Assembly (NCBI GenBank): GCA_000434055.1
Contig: HF999648.1
Coordinates: forward strand, 95,266 to 159,265
Source: Ruminococcus sp. CAG:488
GTDB lineage: Bacteria; Bacillota; Clostridia; Oscillospirales; Acutalibacteraceae
Direction of reading: 5' to 3'
Length of the DNA stretch: 64,000 bases
The position numbers were made by a program, and so were the translations under genes. Shown here piece after piece: positions 38,022 to 46,689 of the stretch. The stretch's first letter is position 1, and each line of letters begins with the position of its first letter. Under the pieces are notes generated by a model that was not told the DNA's origin, did no database searches, and saw only the letters and a program-made list of their open reading frames with translations.

Positions 38022-39191
38022 ATGGCTAAAACAGCAAAACGACCTGACGGAAGATTTCAACGTCAGGTTTATCTCGGCAGGATCAACGGCAAAAGACAAT
38101 ATAAAGTCGTGTACGGAAAAACCGAAAAGGAAGTCGAAAAGAAAGTCAGAGAAATCAAAAACCAACTTGACAGAGGAATTAACATTGTCGAAAGCTCAAC
38201 GCCTTTTGCCGATTGCGTGAAAAAATGGCTGTCAACGATGAAGTTTCAAACATCAGAGTCACAGTACAATCTATATGAATACCGTATATCCGTATTTGTT
38301 GAACGCTTGGGCAATTATCCACTACGCCATATTAAGCCTGAGAACCTGCAGGCCGTTTTAAACGATATAGCTGTCAACAATCCTACCACAAAAAATCCCT
38401 CGTCATACAAGACCGTGTTGAATTATAAAAACACCGTACAGATGTTTTATAAATATTTGACCGACAACCGATATATTGACTTTGACTCTTCGAAAGCTCT
38501 GACAATCCCTAAACAGGCCGTGCCGAAAAAGGACAGACGAGCCTTAACTGCCGAAGAGCAAAACCGAGTTCGTACATTTAAACACCGTGCGCAGCTTCCG
38601 GCTATGATTGCTATGCTCTGCGGTTTAAGGCGAGGCGAAATATCCGCTTTAAAATGGTCGGACATAGATTTTAAAGAAAAGACGATAACCGTTTCAAAAT
38701 CATTTGATTTCAAAAACAATAAGGTTAAGCTTCCCAAAACTGCCGCAGGTATCAGAACGGTACCAATGCCCGAAGAGCTGATACAATTCTTAAAACCGCT
38801 GAAAGGTAAAAAGAACAGTCTTGTCGTCACGAATACAAAGGGTGGTACAATGACCGAAACGAATTGGCGGCACCTGTGGGAATCATACTTGTATAATTAC
38901 AATCACACTTTCGGCGATTTTAGAGGTTGGAAGCCGACGCTGCACAACAAGAAAGAGCCTATGGTTGTTGAGCCGTTCACGATGCACTGTTTACGTCATA
39001 CATATGCGACGCTGCTTTACGATGCCGAGGTTGATGTTATGACCGCAAGGGACTTGCTCGGGCACTCAGACGTGCAAACCACAATGGGAATTTATACGCA
39101 TCTTTCGGAAGAAAAGAAAAAATCTTCCATTGAAAAGCTAAACGACTTTTTGAACAGTGCAAGTCAACATGCAAGTCAAAAAGCAGTGTAA
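38022..39191 (+). CDS. int: Tyrosine integrase
   Basis: The 389-residue recombinase has an N-terminal arm-binding AP2-like domain (RFQRQVYLGRINGKRQYKVV), a SAM-like core-binding domain (about 62-160) and a catalytic domain with Arg203 (GLRRGEI), His322 and Arg325 (HCLRHTYATLL), His348 (LLGHSD) and nucleophile Tyr358 (GIYTH). It recombines attP with the tRNA-Pro 3' end. Its last codons contain two arm-type repeats. It ends 40 bases before attR, which is usual. Confidence 0.97.
   Translation: MAKTAKRPDGRFQRQVYLGRINGKRQYKVVYGKTEKEVEKKVREIKNQLDRGINIVESSTPFADCVKKWLSTMKFQTSESQYNLYEYRISVFVERLGNYPLRHIKPENLQAVLNDIAVNNPTTKNPSSYKTVLNYKNTVQMFYKYLTDNRYIDFDSSKALTIPKQAVPKKDRRALTAEEQNRVRTFKHRAQLPAMIAMLCGLRRGEISALKWSDIDFKEKTITVSKSFDFKNNKVKLPKTAAGIRTVPMPEELIQFLKPLKGKKNSLVVTNTKGGTMTETNWRHLWESYLYNYNHTFGDFRGWKPTLHNKKEPMVVEPFTMHCLRHTYATLLYDAEVDVMTARDLLGHSDVQTTMGIYTHLSEEKKKSSIEKLNDFLNSASQHASQKAV
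39158..39176 (+). promoter_or_regulatory. Right-arm integrase binding repeats inside int
   Basis: TGCAAGT occurs at 39158 and 39170, 12 bp apart, within the codons for the C-terminal ...SASQHASQ of the integrase. The motif matches the four left-arm copies at 2704-2742. See finding. Confidence 0.7.
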
Positions 39192-39231
39192 CCGTTGATA
39201 TATAAGCGTTTGAGCCTATCGTCGCCGTTTC

Positions 39232-39314
39232 TTCAAATCCCGCCACTCCGACCACTTACTGAAAGTCTTATTTATCAATGAAAACGTTGATAAATAAGGC
39301 TTTTTTCTTGTTTT
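39232..39314 (+). repeat. attR core (83-bp direct repeat)
   Basis: Exact copy of 2575-2657, including the tRNA 3' end and terminator. The flanking DNA to the right is host. Beyond the exact repeat, 39315-39341 still resembles 2658-2684 (about three quarters identical), showing older homology. Confidence 0.95.
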
Positions 39315-39494
39315 GGGTTTTCTTAATCTGTTTAATTCTATCTGAGCGACAGCTATACTTTCAAATCCTTTCAAATCATCACTTCCGATTATTGTAATCT
39401 GTTCAGAATCTGGGGCGACGGTTTTCTCTTTATATCGGTTCAAGGTTACCGAAAGAATTTTTCCGTAGCCTGTCGGTGTTTCAGGGTAAATCAA
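39315..39494 (-). pseudogene. Remnant ORF beyond attR
   Basis: A leftward open frame (from 39494, TTG, no ribosome site) encodes TPTGYGKILSVTLNRYKEKT then DDLKGFESIAVAQIELNRLR before running into the att core. The piece reads like a real protein but is cut off by the integration site. It may be a leftover of an older mobile element at this tRNA. The family is not recognised. Confidence 0.4.
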
Positions 39495-39628
39495 AGTGTT
39501 TACACTTATAAAAACTCATTTAACGGAGCTTTCAACCGTCATTTTTGCAATAAAATGTTATCCTGTATTTTTACAAGTTACATCTTGTATTCGAATTACT
39601 CTCTTTCTCACAGACTTTTGAAGTGAAG

Positions 39629-39685
39629 ATATGAAAAAAGACACCCTTTCGGATGTCTTAAATCACTGTTTTGTTGCATGAAAAA
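39629..39685 (-). terminator. Terminator of the dockerin-protein gene; 57-bp repeat partner of 19395-19451
   Basis: AAGACACCC with GGATGTCTT and loop TTTC, followed by A/T-rich T-run sequence on the minus strand. Over 57 bases it differs from 19395-19451 in the prophage at only 3 positions (downstream of the stem). The stretch 39495-39628 shows nothing else. Confidence 0.7.
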
Positions 39686-39706
39686 TCAATTTCCCGTTTT
39701 AATCGT

Positions 39707-42700
39707 TCAAGCTTTTTGAGCGATTGTTTGCAGTCCGATGCCTGCGAGGTCGATATGTTCTGCATCAACGGAAGTTACCGTTCCGTCAAAGTTGACATCT
39801 CCTGCCGCCGTCTGAGCCGCAGTCACATTATCGCCGCTCAACATTCCTCCTGCAATTGCTCTGACAATAACAGAATCTCTGCCATCGATGTAGCCGTCAC
39901 CGTTGACATCGCCGCGAATAACAACAGTGAGTGAATCAATCACATTGCCCGAAGCGTCAATCAGCCTTACGGTGCAGCCTGTTGTCACCTTATTCGTGTT
40001 TTTCAGCATGGTGTTATTTGCATCATAAACTCTGAGGTAAACTACCTCATTTTCAAAGAGTGAAACTACCTTGCTTACGGTCAGATTATTGAAATTGAAG
40101 CCAGAAACCAGATTGTTCTTTCTGTCAACAATCAATCCCGAAGTGCTTTTCGCAACAAGCTTGTTTATGCCAAGCTTACCCGTATAAAGTATGCAATAGC
40201 CGTCAACGTAGGTGTCGAAATAACTGTAGCTGTCTATCACATTCTCGCCCGAAACAATCACATTGCCGACAGTGTACTTTGCACAGTCAAGAGTCATGAC
40301 ATAGCGTTTGAACTCCGTCTGTTCGGGAACCTGCGACATACTTGTGATATAAATATCCGTCGTCGCCGTGTCGATATAGATAATGTTCGTTGAATTGTAG
40401 ACTGCGTCGCCGTTCTTAATCAATATATCTGTCTTTGAAGAGCCTGCCGCAACGGGATCTTTTGAGCCGATAACGTTGCCGTCTTCGTCATATTCCTTCT
40501 CAACATAGAGGTAACTGTATGTTTGAACAACCCTTGTAACTTTGCCGAGGGAATAGACTGCGTCTCCGCTCGTTGCGGATTTATTATCGGCTATAACGCC
40601 ACCGTAGGTAAAGAGCTTGCCCCCTGCCTTGACATAAACGCCGCCGTAATTACACTCATTATTTCTTACCGTTCCGCCGTAGATATACATTGTGCCGGAA
40701 ACTGTAATTGCACCGGTCGTGGTGTTCTTACAATTCTGAACCGCGGATTTCTCGTGCATATAAAGGCTTCCGCCCGTCTGGACATTTACAGCCGCTGCAC
40801 CGACAACTCCGGTCAGCTCCTTGCCTCCGTCGATTATCATAAGTCCGTCGGAATCCGTGCCCGATTCATAGTCGCTCTGGGACTGCTGAACGTTATCGGC
40901 AACGGAATTGCCCAATCTCAGCGTTGCGCCTTTCTTGACATCAAACATTATTCCGTAGAATGAGCCTGTTCTGATCGCCTTATAGCCCGCATCGTCGCAG
41001 AGAAGAGTTACGTCGCCGTTGACGGTAATTGTTGAGGTTACCGAAGCATTGGCAACGAGCGTAATTATCGCCGTCTCATCTGCCGAGACTGCCGCAAAAG
41101 CGTCGGACAAATCGGTGTATTCAACCGAAAAGGCTCCGGCTTTACTTACCCTTGCGACCGTTGTGGTCTCCATGCTGGTTATTGTACCGTTAGCGAGCGT
41201 GTACCAGTTGGAATTTGAAAGTCCGAATTTCATATAGTTGGTGCTCATTGCACTTCCGCCGAGAACCTTTGTCTTTTCAGCGTAGGTTTGCGGCGTTACA
41301 GTTGCCGCAAATCCGGAGCATGTGAGCTTGCCGGTTATATCAACGGTCTTGCCGCTGACAAGATAAATATCATTTGAAGAGTCGATCTGAGCCGCAGCGT
41401 CGAGAGAGAGCGTTGCTCCGTTATATATCGCATTTCCGAGTGCCTTATCCGAGGTGTTGCTTGAAACATCGCCGCCTGAGATTCTGACCTCTGCGCCTGT
41501 TTCTATCTGAATTGCACCGCCCGAAGAATATGCACGGTTAGAGGAAAGCGTACCGCCGCTGATTTCAACCGTTGAATAATTCATTGCGCAAATCGCGCCG
41601 CCATAGGTTGCCTGATTAGCGGTCATTGAAGCCTTTCCGCCGACAGCCGTTGTTGCATAAACACTGTACGATGCCACAACACCGCCCTTCAGCTTTGCAA
41701 TATTAGCGGTAAATGAGCCTCCTGTGATGACAGCCTGTCCGCCGTTATTGTAAAGAACTGCACCCTGTGTCGCCTCATTTGATCTGAATATGCCGCCGCT
41801 GATTTTTACGGTGCCCTCAAGGTTATAGATTACGCCGCCGACAGACTTGCCGATATTTCCGCTGAAAATACCGCCGACGATCTCCGTTGTGCCTTGGTTA
41901 TAAACAACTGCACCCATTACGGTTGCCGCTGACTGCTCTGCGGTTTTGAAGTCATATAATTCAACACCCGGCTGAACCGTAAGCGTTGCTCCCTCGGCAA
42001 CCTTGATTGCAGAAGCCGTTGCCGCAACATTGTTGCCGTCGATATAGAAATTAGCCGAGCTTTCGTCTCCATAGACCTTTGAGCCCAAGGTCAGCTTACC
42101 GGTTACATTGAACATCGGAGCGGTAAGCGAAGCCGCCCTTGTGAGCGTCGCGCCGTCCTCGGAGAAAATTCCGATTTCCGAGGTGATGTTTACGGTTGAG
42201 GCAAGCTCGGTATCACGGATAACATAAACCGTCGGAAGAACGGTTGAGCTTGTGTTTGAAGCATAGTCAATAGCTGCCGCAACGGTTTCATAATATGTAT
42301 CCGTGCGTCCGTCTATCTGAACCTTTGCAACATACTTGTCCTGAACTCTCTTTACGCTCCTCACGGAACCGTCTTTTATCACCTTGACGGAGGACATATT
42401 GTACATTGATGTAAGCTGAGGATAATAATAAAAATACGTATCATCGGCGGTTGCTCTCCAGTCGGAGCTTGAAAATCCGATGTTTGAAACAGAGGAAGAC
42501 CCTGTCATCTGGGCGGGAGTTTTTTCCGTTGCACCCGTTGTCAACAGGTTTGTTTTATATGTTCCGTCAAATATAATGCTCGAAACATTTGCACCCACAG
42601 TATTGCCGAAAGCGACGCCGACCTGGCTTGAACCCGTTACTTTGCTTGAAACATAGCAGGTTTTGACCGTGCCGTTATTGTTGTAGCCGACAAGTCCGCC

Positions 42701-44602
42701 GACCATGACGTTACCGCTTGTCTGAGCCGCTGTGCTGTAGCTGTTGGTAAGTGTTCCGGCTGAGTTGTAGCCGAGAATACCGCCGACAAATCTTGCATTC
42801 GGAGCGCTTATCGTCGCATAGTTAAAGCACTTGTTTACCGTTGCCTTATTGCTGATGCCTACAACTCCTCCGACATTTGTCAGGAACGCTTTATCGTTGG
42901 AATAATTTGTACCCACGATGCTGCCGAGCATACCGCTCGTTGATACGCTTGCCGTTGAGCCGCCGAGATTGCCGACAATTCCGCCGACTGCCTTATCACC
43001 GCTTACCTCACTGTCAACCGCACAGTTAAGAATCGAACCGCTTTTTAAATAGCCGGCAATACCTCCGACATTTTCAATGCCTGAGATTCTGCCGTCAAGC
43101 ACGACCGTATTCGTGACCGTACCGGTATTGATATATCCAAAGAGACCGATATTTCTTCCGCTGTCGCCCGAGCTTGATGACGTATAAAGACCCGCGATAT
43201 TGTAGCCGCCGCCGTTGAAAATGCCGTTATATCCGTGTGCCTCGTCAATGCCTATCGGCGTCCATTCAATAACACCAAAGCTGTCATCATTGACATTGAT
43301 GTTCATAAGAAGGTTGTCCGTAACGGTTGCGTTGGCATTGGGATTTGCATCCATGCCGTTGAGCTGACCGTTTACCAAAGCCGCAAACCATGCAAGCTCC
43401 GACGGTTTTGAAATAAGATATGTACCGCTTGAATTCTTCTGCGGAACAGAGCGGTCGCCTGCCCAAACATCAAGCGAAAGCATCCATGCAAGAACGGGAT
43501 AACCGTTATTGATCTCCGTATAGTCAAAGCAGAAGTATGCTTTTTGACCGTTGAGTTCTTTTACAAAGGCGGAAAGCTTCATGTCTGCCAATGTACGTCC
43601 GACGCCTGCCGTGCCGTCAACGCCCGAAGTCTCATAGCTGTAGAAGTTGCTGTCACATTCGCTGCCGTAAACGGAACCTATCGTACCGCCAACCTCTTTT
43701 CCCGTGCTTGTAACGGGAGCTATTGCATAGGCGTCGCAAACTGTTGAGAAAAGGGCGTAGCCCACAAGTCCGCCGACAGTATCGTCTGCCGAAACAGAGC
43801 CGAGGAAGAAGCAGCCCTCAAGAAATGCGCCCGAGAGAGTTCCGCCGACACCGCCGACATTCAATTTGCCGGAAACAGCCATATCGCTGTAGCTCTTTAC
43901 TATAACCGAGTTGCCGTTTGCATAGCCTGCGATGCCGCCGACACGCTGATTACCGCTGACTGTTCCCGAAGAATAGCACTGATTGATAACCGTATAATAG
44001 TATGCCCAACCGACGATGCCGCCGATGCTGTTACCCGAGCCGTAAACATCTCCCTCGAAGGAGCAATCGGAAAGACCGAGGTTCTCGGCATAGCCGACAA
44101 TACCGCCGACGCTGTAGCCGCCGTGAATTTCCGCATTTGTTATCTTTATATTCTTAATGCTTGTCTGAGTGTGCTGAAGAACATATTCCGAAGTCATTTT
44201 ATCGGGAGCGTCCGCATCACCGGAAGTATTGCTCGGAATTACGACGCTGCCGAAGAATCCCGCACAGTCAATACCCGAATCAACATAAACTCCGCTGACC
44301 GTGTGTCCGTCACCGTCAAAGGTTCCGCGGAACGGACTTGCCTGCGTACCGATAGGCGTCCACTTGTTAGCAACAGAGCCGGGAGCATTGAGCTGGATAT
44401 CTGCCGTCAGCTTACCCTTTATTGACTGTGAGCCGCTGTTTACGGCATCGGCAAACCAAATGAGCTCAGAAGCGGTTCCGATTTGATAAACTCCGCCCGA
44501 TAAGGTCGGCACCGTACCTGCCGCCAGCGCGGAAAGTCCCGGAATCACCGAGACGGTCAAAATAAGAATCGCTATCGCGACGGATAAGATCCTACGTTTC
44601 AT
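39707..44602 (-). CDS. Large secreted dockerin protein with GLUG and parallel beta-helix repeats
   Basis: From ATG 44602 (behind TAGGAGTGTTGCTT) the protein has 1631 residues: a signal peptide (KRRILSVAIAILILTVSVIP then GLSALAAG), GLUG-type repeats (VGGIVGYAENLGLSDC, VGGIAGYANGNSVI, IGGIVGWAYYYTV and others in two blocks near 150-330 and 480-700), then right-handed beta-helix repeats (about 810-1400, AVLYNNGGQAVITGGSF). The C-terminus is a type I dockerin with two calcium loops, GDVNGDGYIDGRDSVIVRAI and GDVNFDGTVTSVDAEHI. It is probably displayed on the surface through a cohesin and binds or degrades a polysaccharide or host glycan. No catalytic domain was recognised. Confidence 0.82.
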   Translation of the reverse strand: MKRRILSVAIAILILTVSVIPGLSALAAGTVPTLSGGVYQIGTASELIWFADAVNSGSQSIKGKLTADIQLNAPGSVANKWTPIGTQASPFRGTFDGDGHTVSGVYVDSGIDCAGFFGSVVIPSNTSGDADAPDKMTSEYVLQHTQTSIKNIKITNAEIHGGYSVGGIVGYAENLGLSDCSFEGDVYGSGNSIGGIVGWAYYYTVINQCYSSGTVSGNQRVGGIAGYANGNSVIVKSYSDMAVSGKLNVGGVGGTLSGAFLEGCFFLGSVSADDTVGGLVGYALFSTVCDAYAIAPVTSTGKEVGGTIGSVYGSECDSNFYSYETSGVDGTAGVGRTLADMKLSAFVKELNGQKAYFCFDYTEINNGYPVLAWMLSLDVWAGDRSVPQKNSSGTYLISKPSELAWFAALVNGQLNGMDANPNANATVTDNLLMNINVNDDSFGVIEWTPIGIDEAHGYNGIFNGGGYNIAGLYTSSSSGDSGRNIGLFGYINTGTVTNTVVLDGRISGIENVGGIAGYLKSGSILNCAVDSEVSGDKAVGGIVGNLGGSTASVSTSGMLGSIVGTNYSNDKAFLTNVGGVVGISNKATVNKCFNYATISAPNARFVGGILGYNSAGTLTNSYSTAAQTSGNVMVGGLVGYNNNGTVKTCYVSSKVTGSSQVGVAFGNTVGANVSSIIFDGTYKTNLLTTGATEKTPAQMTGSSSVSNIGFSSSDWRATADDTYFYYYPQLTSMYNMSSVKVIKDGSVRSVKRVQDKYVAKVQIDGRTDTYYETVAAAIDYASNTSSTVLPTVYVIRDTELASTVNITSEIGIFSEDGATLTRAASLTAPMFNVTGKLTLGSKVYGDESSANFYIDGNNVAATASAIKVAEGATLTVQPGVELYDFKTAEQSAATVMGAVVYNQGTTEIVGGIFSGNIGKSVGGVIYNLEGTVKISGGIFRSNEATQGAVLYNNGGQAVITGGSFTANIAKLKGGVVASYSVYATTAVGGKASMTANQATYGGAICAMNYSTVEISGGTLSSNRAYSSGGAIQIETGAEVRISGGDVSSNTSDKALGNAIYNGATLSLDAAAQIDSSNDIYLVSGKTVDITGKLTCSGFAATVTPQTYAEKTKVLGGSAMSTNYMKFGLSNSNWYTLANGTITSMETTTVARVSKAGAFSVEYTDLSDAFAAVSADETAIITLVANASVTSTITVNGDVTLLCDDAGYKAIRTGSFYGIMFDVKKGATLRLGNSVADNVQQSQSDYESGTDSDGLMIIDGGKELTGVVGAAAVNVQTGGSLYMHEKSAVQNCKNTTTGAITVSGTMYIYGGTVRNNECNYGGVYVKAGGKLFTYGGVIADNKSATSGDAVYSLGKVTRVVQTYSYLYVEKEYDEDGNVIGSKDPVAAGSSKTDILIKNGDAVYNSTNIIYIDTATTDIYITSMSQVPEQTEFKRYVMTLDCAKYTVGNVIVSGENVIDSYSYFDTYVDGYCILYTGKLGINKLVAKSTSGLIVDRKNNLVSGFNFNNLTVSKVVSLFENEVVYLRVYDANNTMLKNTNKVTTGCTVRLIDASGNVIDSLTVVIRGDVNGDGYIDGRDSVIVRAIAGGMLSGDNVTAAQTAAGDVNFDGTVTSVDAEHIDLAGIGLQTIAQKA

Positions 44603-44611
44603 AAGCAACAC

Positions 44612-44812
44612 TCCTATTATACAAAATCTAACAATTGACTATACCATCACAAATAATATTATAAATTATTTTCCGTCAAAGTGCAAGGTGCTTGACTTGG
44701 TGTTAATAGACAATATTAGTTGGTTTTTTTTGTGAAATATGCACTTTACGGAGATTTATGTCTTATTGCTGCTTTTAAACAGGTATCTCAGATCTGTATA
44801 TACACGGTTCCG
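44612..44812. other. Intergenic, AT-rich
   Basis: It is the upstream region of the dockerin gene. A minus-strand TTGACG (about 44680) has a loose TATAAT-like stretch with poor spacing. No gene seen. Confidence 0.35.
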
Positions 44813-44862
44813 GCACCGAAAAACGACCGCCGCAAAAAATCTGCAACGGTCGTTTTCGGTGC
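44813..44862 (-). terminator. Strong hairpin after rpiB
   Basis: GCACCGAAAAACGACCG (44813-44829) pairs with CGGTCGTTTTCGGTGC (44847-44862), one bulge. It ends the allose operon; no strong T run follows, so it may act as a 3' stability element too. Confidence 0.65.
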
Positions 44863-44869
44863 AATCCGA

Positions 44870-45313
44870 TTATCTTTCATTTTCAATATCTGCAAGCATC
44901 TGTACTCTCTTTGCATGACGTCCGCCTTCATAAACGCCGGAGAGCCATGCGTCAACAATCATCAAAGCGAGGTCAAGTCCGACAACTCTTGCGCCGAAGG
45001 CAAGCACATTTGTATCATTGTGCTGTCTTGAAAGCAATGCTGAATAGGGCTCGCTGCAAACAACGGCGCGGATACCCTTTACCTTGTTTGCCGCCAGAGA
45101 AATACCTACGCCTGTGCCGCAAATCAATATGCCCTTATCGCACTCACCGGAGGCAACCGCCTCACCTACCGCCTTGCCGTAAATCGGATAATCCGTGCGC
45201 TCGGTGCTGTTTGTGCCGAAGTCAACAACTTCGATTCCTTTTTCTTTAAGATGTTCAATGACCTTGCCCTTTAACTCAAATCCGACATGGTCACAGCCTA
45301 TTGCAATTTTCAT
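44870..45313 (-). CDS. rpiB: Ribose/allose-6-phosphate isomerase RpiB
   Basis: ATG 45313 behind GAAAGGTGG. The 147 residues have MKIAIGCDHVGFELKGKVIE, the catalytic-base loop GILICGTGVGISLAANKVKG with Cys65, and SRQHNDTNVLAFGARVVG with His98. It interconverts ribose/ribulose 5-phosphate and, in allose operons, D-allose 6-phosphate and D-allulose 6-phosphate. Here it is the last gene of the allose operon, after the binding protein, behind strong hairpins. Confidence 0.93.
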   Translation of the reverse strand: MKIAIGCDHVGFELKGKVIEHLKEKGIEVVDFGTNSTERTDYPIYGKAVGEAVASGECDKGILICGTGVGISLAANKVKGIRAVVCSEPYSALLSRQHNDTNVLAFGARVVGLDLALMIVDAWLSGVYEGGRHAKRVQMLADIENER

Positions 45314-45331
45314 GGAAAAAACCACCTTTCA

Positions 45332-45581
45332 AATAATCGTTGATTAAATTGCGGCACACATTCGCTGTACCGTGCTGAAATTTAATCAGCGATTATTATG
45401 CTTTATTGTTGCCGCCACACCGTTTATTAACAATGCGGCGGCAACAAAATGTCGGTCGATCTAAACTCGTAAAGCAGTTTTTGGAAAATAGAAGGGGAAA
45501 ATATATCAAGAAGTGAGCCGATCGAGCCGTCATTTTTTTGCTCGTGCTCCGGGACGCAGTATGCCGTAGGTGTCCCGGAGC
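45332..45581 (-). repeat. Three strong hairpins between the binding-protein gene and rpiB
   Basis: Hairpin 1: AATAATCGTTGATTAAATT (45332-45350) with its complement at 45379-45397, 18 of 19 pairs, inner CGGCAC/GTGCTG. Hairpin 2: TTGTTGCCGCC (45406-45416) with GGCGGCAACAA (45437-45447), perfect. Hairpin 3: GCTCCGGGAC (45546-45555) with GTCCCGGAGC (45572-45581), perfect. Nothing else is coded in the 323-base gap. They may set mRNA stability so that binding protein exceeds RpiB. Confidence 0.7.
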
Positions 45582-45636
45582 TTTTGTAATCTACAGATTA
45601 CATATAATAAAGTTCGGAGGAAAGAACCTTATTTAA

Positions 45637-46599
45637 TTATTTTGTAACAAGGTTGGAGTCAACCGGAATTGTTTCCGGAGTTGCGTTAGCGTCGATAGTC
45701 TCCTTATTCTTAACGGCTTCGATCATACGCTTAAGTGATGTTGCACCGATTCCTGCGGAGTCCTGAGCAACCGTTGCTGAAAGCTCGCCTGCCTGAACGC
45801 TCTGGAGAGCCTCTTCTGCACCGTCTGTACCTACTACGATAACGTCCTTGCCTGCATTCTTAACAGCCTGAAGTGCGCCGAGTGCCATTGTGTCGTTGCA
45901 GCAGTAGATAGCCTTGAGGTTCGGATTTGACTGAAGCATACTTGCTGCCGTATCAAGAGCCTTCTGACGATCCCAGTCTGCCGGCTGAGAAGCTACAAGC
46001 TTAACCTTTGAGTTAGCATTGAATGCGTTTGTTGCGCCTGTCTTTCTTGATTCACCGGAAGCGTTACCTGCTTTACCCTCGATGATAGCTACCTCGCCGC
46101 CGTTTGCAAGCTTTTCAATGATATACTGAGCGCCCTTTTCGCCGACCTTTTCGTTATCCGTTGTTGCGAAAGCGATAACGCTGCCGCCTGCTGCCTTAAG
46201 AGTATCCATGTCGATCTTCTCATCGATGTTCATTACATAGATGCCCTTCTTGTTAGCCTCAACAATACCGTTAATAAGGTTTGTCGGTGAAAGCGGAGCA
46301 ACGCCGATTGCCTTGTAGCCCTTGTTGATGCAGTTTTCAAGGATCTTGAGCTGGCCTTCTGTGTCTTCCTCTGTTGTTGCTGCAAAGATATCAACAGTAA
46401 CACCCTGCTTCTTTGCTTCTTCCTCAATACCTGCCTTCATCTTTGCCCAGAAGTCATTTGAAAGCGGTTTGAGAATAACTGCATAGTCTGCGCTGCCTGT
46501 GTTCTTGTCTGTATTGCCGCCTGTGCTGCAACCTGTGAGTACAAGTGCAAATACCATAACTGCCGCTAAAATAATGCTGAGAATTCGTGTCTTTTTCAT
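45637..46599 (-). CDS. alsB: Allose/ribose-type substrate-binding lipoprotein (AlsB-like)
   Basis: The 320-residue protein has a lipoprotein signal with lipobox LTGC (Cys24), then a periplasmic-binding-protein type 1 fold: YAVILKPLSNDFWAKMKAGI, FAATTEEDTEGQLKILENCI, IYCCNDTMALGALQAVKNAG and VVGTDGAEEALQSVQAGELS. The opening ILKPLSNDFWAKMKAGIEEE is AlsB-like. It delivers sugar to the AlsA/AlsC importer. Start after AGAAAGGATAATCACT. Confidence 0.88.
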   Translation of the reverse strand: MKKTRILSIILAAVMVFALVLTGCSTGGNTDKNTGSADYAVILKPLSNDFWAKMKAGIEEEAKKQGVTVDIFAATTEEDTEGQLKILENCINKGYKAIGVAPLSPTNLINGIVEANKKGIYVMNIDEKIDMDTLKAAGGSVIAFATTDNEKVGEKGAQYIIEKLANGGEVAIIEGKAGNASGESRKTGATNAFNANSKVKLVASQPADWDRQKALDTAASMLQSNPNLKAIYCCNDTMALGALQAVKNAGKDVIVVGTDGAEEALQSVQAGELSATVAQDSAGIGATSLKRMIEAVKNKETIDANATPETIPVDSNLVTK

Positions 46600-46689
46600 A
46601 GTGATTATCCTTTCTGTTTTTTAATAATTTTTTCGGTAACTGTTTTAACAGCTTCCGTTTTTTAATACTACCAACGGATCAATCTGCCG

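Larger units (their letters stand above)
2575..39314. mobile_element. Temperate Siphoviridae-type prophage, about 36.7 kb
   Basis: The prophage is bounded by an 83-bp direct repeat in tRNA-Pro. It has a tyrosine integrase beside attR, a LexA/S24-type repressor, a full DNA-metabolism block, terminase, portal, head, tail, holin and endolysin, all without visible frameshifts, so it may be inducible. Late genes run leftward in one long array. The head genes (portal gp6-like, minor capsid protein 2, GP20 scaffold) match the SPP1/A118-like style of Firmicutes siphophages. No classical helicase or helicase loader was recognised. Confidence 0.95.

Noticed and set aside
39216..39494. Treating the whole 92-codon frame as a gene
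   Set aside because: Its C-terminal third is only tRNA and terminator sequence read backwards; at most the N-terminal part is a remnant.
43544..44425. Plus-strand frames in the dockerin gene
   Set aside because: Repetitive Gly/Ser/Thr-rich coding leaves long antisense frames; no start sites or families.
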